A stretch of 64,000 bases of DNA from Spirabiliibacterium falconis. Lineage in GTDB: Bacteria; Pseudomonadota; Gammaproteobacteria; Enterobacterales; Pasteurellaceae. The stretch is taken from the NCBI RefSeq assembly GCF_014885015.1, contig NZ_JABMIJ010000007.1, forward strand, positions 20,602-84,601, in the 5' to 3' direction. Made by a program: the position numbers and the translations under genes. The notes beneath the pieces were generated by a model. The model was not told where the DNA came from and made no database searches. It saw nothing but the letters and a program-made list of their open reading frames with translations. Shown here in pieces: positions 60,750 to 64,000 of this stretch. Within the stretch, counting starts at the first letter, position 1, and each line of letters opens with the position of its first letter.

Positions 60750-62600
60750 ATGGATAATAAATTAGACATTAATAAACTGCGCAATATCGCAATCATTGCG
60801 CACGTTGACCACGGTAAAACCACGCTGGTCGATAAACTTTTACAACAATCTGGCACATTTGATAATGTTCGTGGCGACAGCGACGAACGTGTTATGGATT
60901 CTAACGATCTTGAAAAAGAACGCGGTATTACTATTCTTGCAAAAAATACCGCCATTAACTGGAATGACTATCGCATCAATATCGTAGACACCCCAGGACA
61001 CGCCGATTTTGGCGGTGAGGTTGAACGCGTATTGTCAATGGTTGATAGCGTACTATTATTAGTTGATGCGTTTGATGGCCCAATGCCGCAAACCCGTTTT
61101 GTCACCCAAAAAGCATTCGCTCATGGCTTAAAACCTATCGTGGTGATCAATAAAGTCGATCGCCCTGGTGCGCGTCCAGATTGGGTTGTGGATCAAGTAT
61201 TTGATCTCTTTGTCAATCTTGGTGCAACCGACGAACAGCTTGATTTCCCGATTATTTATGCGTCCGCACTTAATGGTGTCGCAGGCAATGAACATGAAAA
61301 TCTTGCCAGCGATATGACACCGCTATTTGAAGCTATTGTAAAATATGTTGAACCACCAAAAGTGGAAGCCGACAAACCATTTCAAATGCAAATCTCTCAA
61401 CTTGATTATAATAATTATGTTGGCGTTATCGGCATTGGGCGAATTAAACGCGGTAGTGTTAAACCTAATCAACAAGTTACTATTATTGATAGCGAAGGCA
61501 AAACACGCAACGGTAAAGTTGGACAAGTGCTGGGGCATTTAGGATTGCAACGCTACGAAGCCAATAGCGCACAAGCAGGTGATATTATTGCGATCACAGG
61601 TTTAGGTGAGCTCAATATTTCAGATACGATCTGTGATGTGAACAATGTAGAAGCACTGCCAGCATTAACCGTAGATGAGCCAACTGTTACGATGTTCTTT
61701 TGTGTTAATACCTCACCATTTTGTGGACGAGAAGGTAAATATGTTACCTCGCGCCAAATTTTAGAACGCCTAAACAAAGAATTAGTCCACAATGTGGCAT
61801 TGCGAGTAGAAGAAACGCAAGACCCTGATGCATTCCGCGTATCAGGTCGTGGTGAATTACATCTTTCCGTGTTAATTGAAAATATGCGTCGCGAAGGCTA
61901 TGAATTAGCTGTATCTCGCCCGAAAGTTATTTTCCGCGAAATTGACGGACGCAAACAAGAGCCGTTCGAGCAAGTGACCATTGATATTGAAGAGCAACAT
62001 CAAGGCTCTGTTATGGAGGCCTTGGGCATTCGTAAAGGTGAAGTTCGCGATATGGTTCCTGATGGCAAAGGCCGTACTCGCCTCGAATACATCATTCCAA
62101 GCCGCGGTTTAATTGGTTTCCGTAATGAGTTTATGACCATGACATCAGGCACTGGCTTGCTTTATTCAAGTTTCAGCCACTATGATGACATTAAACCTGG
62201 CGAAATTGGACAACGTATTAATGGCGTATTAATTTCTAACGCAACAGGTAAAGCACTTGCATATGCACTCTTTAGCCTACAAGAGCGTGGCAAACTAATG
62301 ATTGAACATGGTACAGAAGTGTACGAAGGACAAATTATTGGTATTCACAGCCGTAGCAATGATCTTACCGTCAACTGTTTACAAGGCAAAAAGCTCACCA
62401 ATATGCGTGCTGCGGGTAAAGATGACGCGCTTGTGCTTGTCACACCTGTAAAATACACTCTTGAGCAAGCCCTTGAATTTATTGATGATGATGAATTGGT
62501 TGAAGTCACACCATCATCTATCCGAATTCGTAAAAAGTTGCTCACCGAAGTCGAACGCAAACGTGCTAACCGCACAACAACCAGCACAAGCACGCATTAA
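60750..62600 (+). CDS. typA: TypA (BipA), ribosome-binding GTPase
   Basis: A 616-residue translational GTPase (E. coli BipA 607). G motifs are AHVDHGKTT (residues 17-25), the switch [26 protein letters not shown] and [15 protein letters not shown]-like domains III and V and the family-specific C-terminal domain ([20 protein letters not shown]) follow. It aids ribosome assembly at low temperature and stress responses. The C-terminus has a short Thr/Ser-rich tail (RTTTSTSTH). Confidence 0.97.
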   Translation: MDNKLDINKLRNIAIIAHVDHGKTTLVDKLLQQSGTFDNVRGDSDERVMDSNDLEKERGITILAKNTAINWNDYRINIVDTPGHADFGGEVERVLSMVDSVLLLVDAFDGPMPQTRFVTQKAFAHGLKPIVVINKVDRPGARPDWVVDQVFDLFVNLGATDEQLDFPIIYASALNGVAGNEHENLASDMTPLFEAIVKYVEPPKVEADKPFQMQISQLDYNNYVGVIGIGRIKRGSVKPNQQVTIIDSEGKTRNGKVGQVLGHLGLQRYEANSAQAGDIIAITGLGELNISDTICDVNNVEALPALTVDEPTVTMFFCVNTSPFCGREGKYVTSRQILERLNKELVHNVALRVEETQDPDAFRVSGRGELHLSVLIENMRREGYELAVSRPKVIFREIDGRKQEPFEQVTIDIEEQHQGSVMEALGIRKGEVRDMVPDGKGRTRLEYIIPSRGLIGFRNEFMTMTSGTGLLYSSFSHYDDIKPGEIGQRINGVLISNATGKALAYALFSLQERGKLMIEHGTEVYEGQIIGIHSRSNDLTVNCLQGKKLTNMRAAGKDDALVLVTPVKYTLEQALEFIDDDELVEVTPSSIRIRKKLLTEVERKRANRTTTSTSTH

Positions 62601-62621
62601 TTAATCTATTTCGACAAAATA

Positions 62622-62649
62622 AAAACCGCACTTTTAAAAGTGCGGTTTT
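62622..62649. terminator. Perfect inverted USS terminator between typA and the esterase-like gene
   Basis: AAAACCGCACTTTT and AAAAGTGCGGTTTT form a 28-base perfect palindrome between convergent genes. It has T residues at the 3' end on both strands and can act in both directions. Confidence 0.85.
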
Positions 62650-62662
62650 ATATTTAGATAGC

Positions 62663-63907
62663 TTAATCAAGTGAAATCGGATAAATATAAACTCGACTGT
62701 GATCTCGTATCGTAGTATTTGGTAACATTTTATGTACCATATTCCCCTTATCCGATGCAATCCCAAAATCATCATCATTAATCACCGCTAGGTGATGCTG
62801 ATCAATTAACCACATTCCCTCAAATTTATCATGTGGATAACCATTTTCTTTGACTAAGTCCAATACTAATTTTTTCTCTACCGCATTAATACCTACTTTC
62901 TCGAGCTCATCCCAACTTAATTGTTCTAAAGCCTTACCATTCAGTAGCATACCGGTTTTCGATTTTACATCACCAGAAACATCTGTGGCGTTGGTGATAT
63001 CAATCAAATAAACATGTTTTTGTACTTCAGTGCCTTCGCTTGCAAACTTTCCATCGCGCTCACCAACCAAAAATTGACTATTACTCAATGCAATAATGGA
63101 TGAATTTGAAAAATTATCCGCATTCTGTTTATATAAAAACTGTTTTGTTTCACCTGATTTCAGATCAAACATGATAATACGCGTTAAAGTGCGGTTTATA
63201 GCCTCTTGCTTTGTCGGATTAAACAGCGTTGACTGCATTATACCCACTAACGACGACTGATCGGGTGTCATAGTTAAACCTTCCATACCCCGATTGGCGC
63301 GGCGTTGAGCAAATACAGCAGGCAGCTTTCTTTTTCCTGTATTGACTCCATACGGACTAATACGTTCTAATTCAATTCCCTCACCATTAAAATGAATGAG
63401 ATGCGGACCATATTCATCAGCAATCCAAAATGTACCATCTTGAGCTACAACAAGCCCTTCACTATCAATTCCATATTTATCTGTACCTAATGAATTCCCC
63501 ATCATATCAAGCGCAACTTCATCTATTGCACCTAGTCCTTCTGGGTTGGGTAACCCTGTCAAGTTTTTTCCAGCTGGTGTTTTCAACTCAATCAATTTTA
63601 ACAAATTGATACTATTATCTTGGGTAATTTCAAAATAACCAATACTCGGAGTATAATCAGGAATAGGAAATATTTTACTGCCTTTTTCTTTCCCAGATAA
63701 ATTAGGACCACGATCAGTGAGTGCATAAAAACGTTTATTATTGCTTGGATCGCCTGTAGCATCAGAACCAAATCCACCTTGATAGATTTGTAAATGCTCA
63801 TTAATTAATTTTGTCGGCATATCATAAAATTTAATCGAATCTTTCGCTAAGATCTGTATTGACATCAATAAAGAAAAAATACCACACAAAGAATATATTA
63901 ATCTCAT
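62663..63907 (-). CDS. Secreted phytase-like esterase (PF13449-type domain)
   Basis: A 414-residue precursor with a signal peptide (MRLIYSLCGIFSLLMSIQIL, cleavage after about ILA). The mature part resembles the esterase-like activity of phytase family: a beta-propeller-like domain with FYALTDRGPNL, GIDSEGLVVAQDGTFWIADEYGP, ANRGMEGLTMTPD, FKFEGMWLID-like DKFEGMWLIDQHHLAVINDDD and TRIIMFDLKSGE. Members hydrolyse phosphate esters or are uncharacterised. The start at 63907 has AGGAGTG upstream; a GTG two codons earlier lies too near that site. A Pho box and TATAAT lie upstream, so it is probably induced by phosphate starvation. The gene is AT-rich. Confidence 0.82.
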   Translation of the reverse strand: MRLIYSLCGIFSLLMSIQILAKDSIKFYDMPTKLINEHLQIYQGGFGSDATGDPSNNKRFYALTDRGPNLSGKEKGSKIFPIPDYTPSIGYFEITQDNSINLLKLIELKTPAGKNLTGLPNPEGLGAIDEVALDMMGNSLGTDKYGIDSEGLVVAQDGTFWIADEYGPHLIHFNGEGIELERISPYGVNTGKRKLPAVFAQRRANRGMEGLTMTPDQSSLVGIMQSTLFNPTKQEAINRTLTRIIMFDLKSGETKQFLYKQNADNFSNSSIIALSNSQFLVGERDGKFASEGTEVQKHVYLIDITNATDVSGDVKSKTGMLLNGKALEQLSWDELEKVGINAVEKKLVLDLVKENGYPHDKFEGMWLIDQHHLAVINDDDFGIASDKGNMVHKMLPNTTIRDHSRVYIYPISLD

Positions 63908-63936
63908 AATCACTCCTACTAAATAAATAAGAGCAC

Positions 63937-63970
63937 ATTATAAAAAATGAATATGACACCAATATGACAA
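63937..63970 (-). promoter_or_regulatory. Pho box and -10 of the phytase-like gene
   Basis: On the minus strand, TTGTCAT and GTGTCAT are direct repeats 11 bases apart (63970 to about 63953), matching the PhoB half-site CTGTCAT. Ten bases further on is a perfect TATAAT (63942-63937). This spacing is that of class I Pho promoters, where the box replaces the -35. The -10 is 29 bases upstream of the start codon. Confidence 0.7.
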
Positions 63971-64000
63971 ACAGAGAAATATAAAAGTGCGGTCTAACCG

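Overview
The window is a contiguous piece of a Pasteurellaceae chromosome (Haemophilus, Aggregatibacter or Pasteurella side of the family). The main evidence is the very frequent 9-base core AAGTGCGGT and its complement ACCGCACTT, the Hin-type DNA uptake signal sequence (USS). It occurs inside genes and, as inverted pairs, in intergenic gaps where it doubles as a terminator. Gene content and order agree (uspA-alaS-csrA, lpxH/plsC-ftsP, rsmE-yqgE-ruvX, recJ-dsbC, ispB/rplU-rpmA-obgE). The species cannot be settled from the sequence alone. No prophage, insertion sequence, CRISPR array or rRNA was seen.

Layout: 1-10.5 kb is a xylose locus: xylFGH transporter and xylR (cut by the left edge) on the minus strand, xylAB on the plus strand, with an NhaC-type antiporter and a MalY/PatB-type PLP enzyme between the two arms. 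CRP-like sites lie in front of xylF and xylA. 10.5-20.6 kb holds a DUF2254 membrane protein, trmL, mutM, and a lipooligosaccharide operon (phosphoethanolamine transferase, a two-domain glycosyltransferase, waaA, coaD), then a lipoprotein, queH and ispB. 20.7-25.4 kb holds rplU-rpmA, an EamA exporter, obgE, a DASS transporter and tRNA-Arg and tRNA-Pro. 25.5-36.6 kb holds folD, a decayed lipoprotein gene, a GC-rich cysS, ppiB, xerD and a run of redox genes (DyP peroxidase, grxB, mtnN, a DsbA-like protein, recJ, dsbC), ending with a YfdC-like channel.

36.7-49 kb holds prfB with its programmed frameshift, lysS, galU, a phosphomannomutase, csrA, alaS, uspA, yedE-yedF, a structured non-coding gap with a candidate small RNA, and corA. 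49-64 kb holds lpxH, plsC-ftsP, ubiF, miaB, ggt, rsmE-yqgE-ruvX, an unknown 65-residue protein, glnA-yjjV, typA and a secreted phytase-like esterase with a convincing Pho box.

Most of the window is conserved housekeeping sequence. The items that stand out are the Pho box, the fused LOS glycosyltransferase, the candidate small RNA before corA, the GC-anomalous cysS block with its broken neighbour, intercistronic hairpins in both xylose operons, and a nested four-copy USS cluster between uspA and alaS. I found no clear new defence or mobile system.
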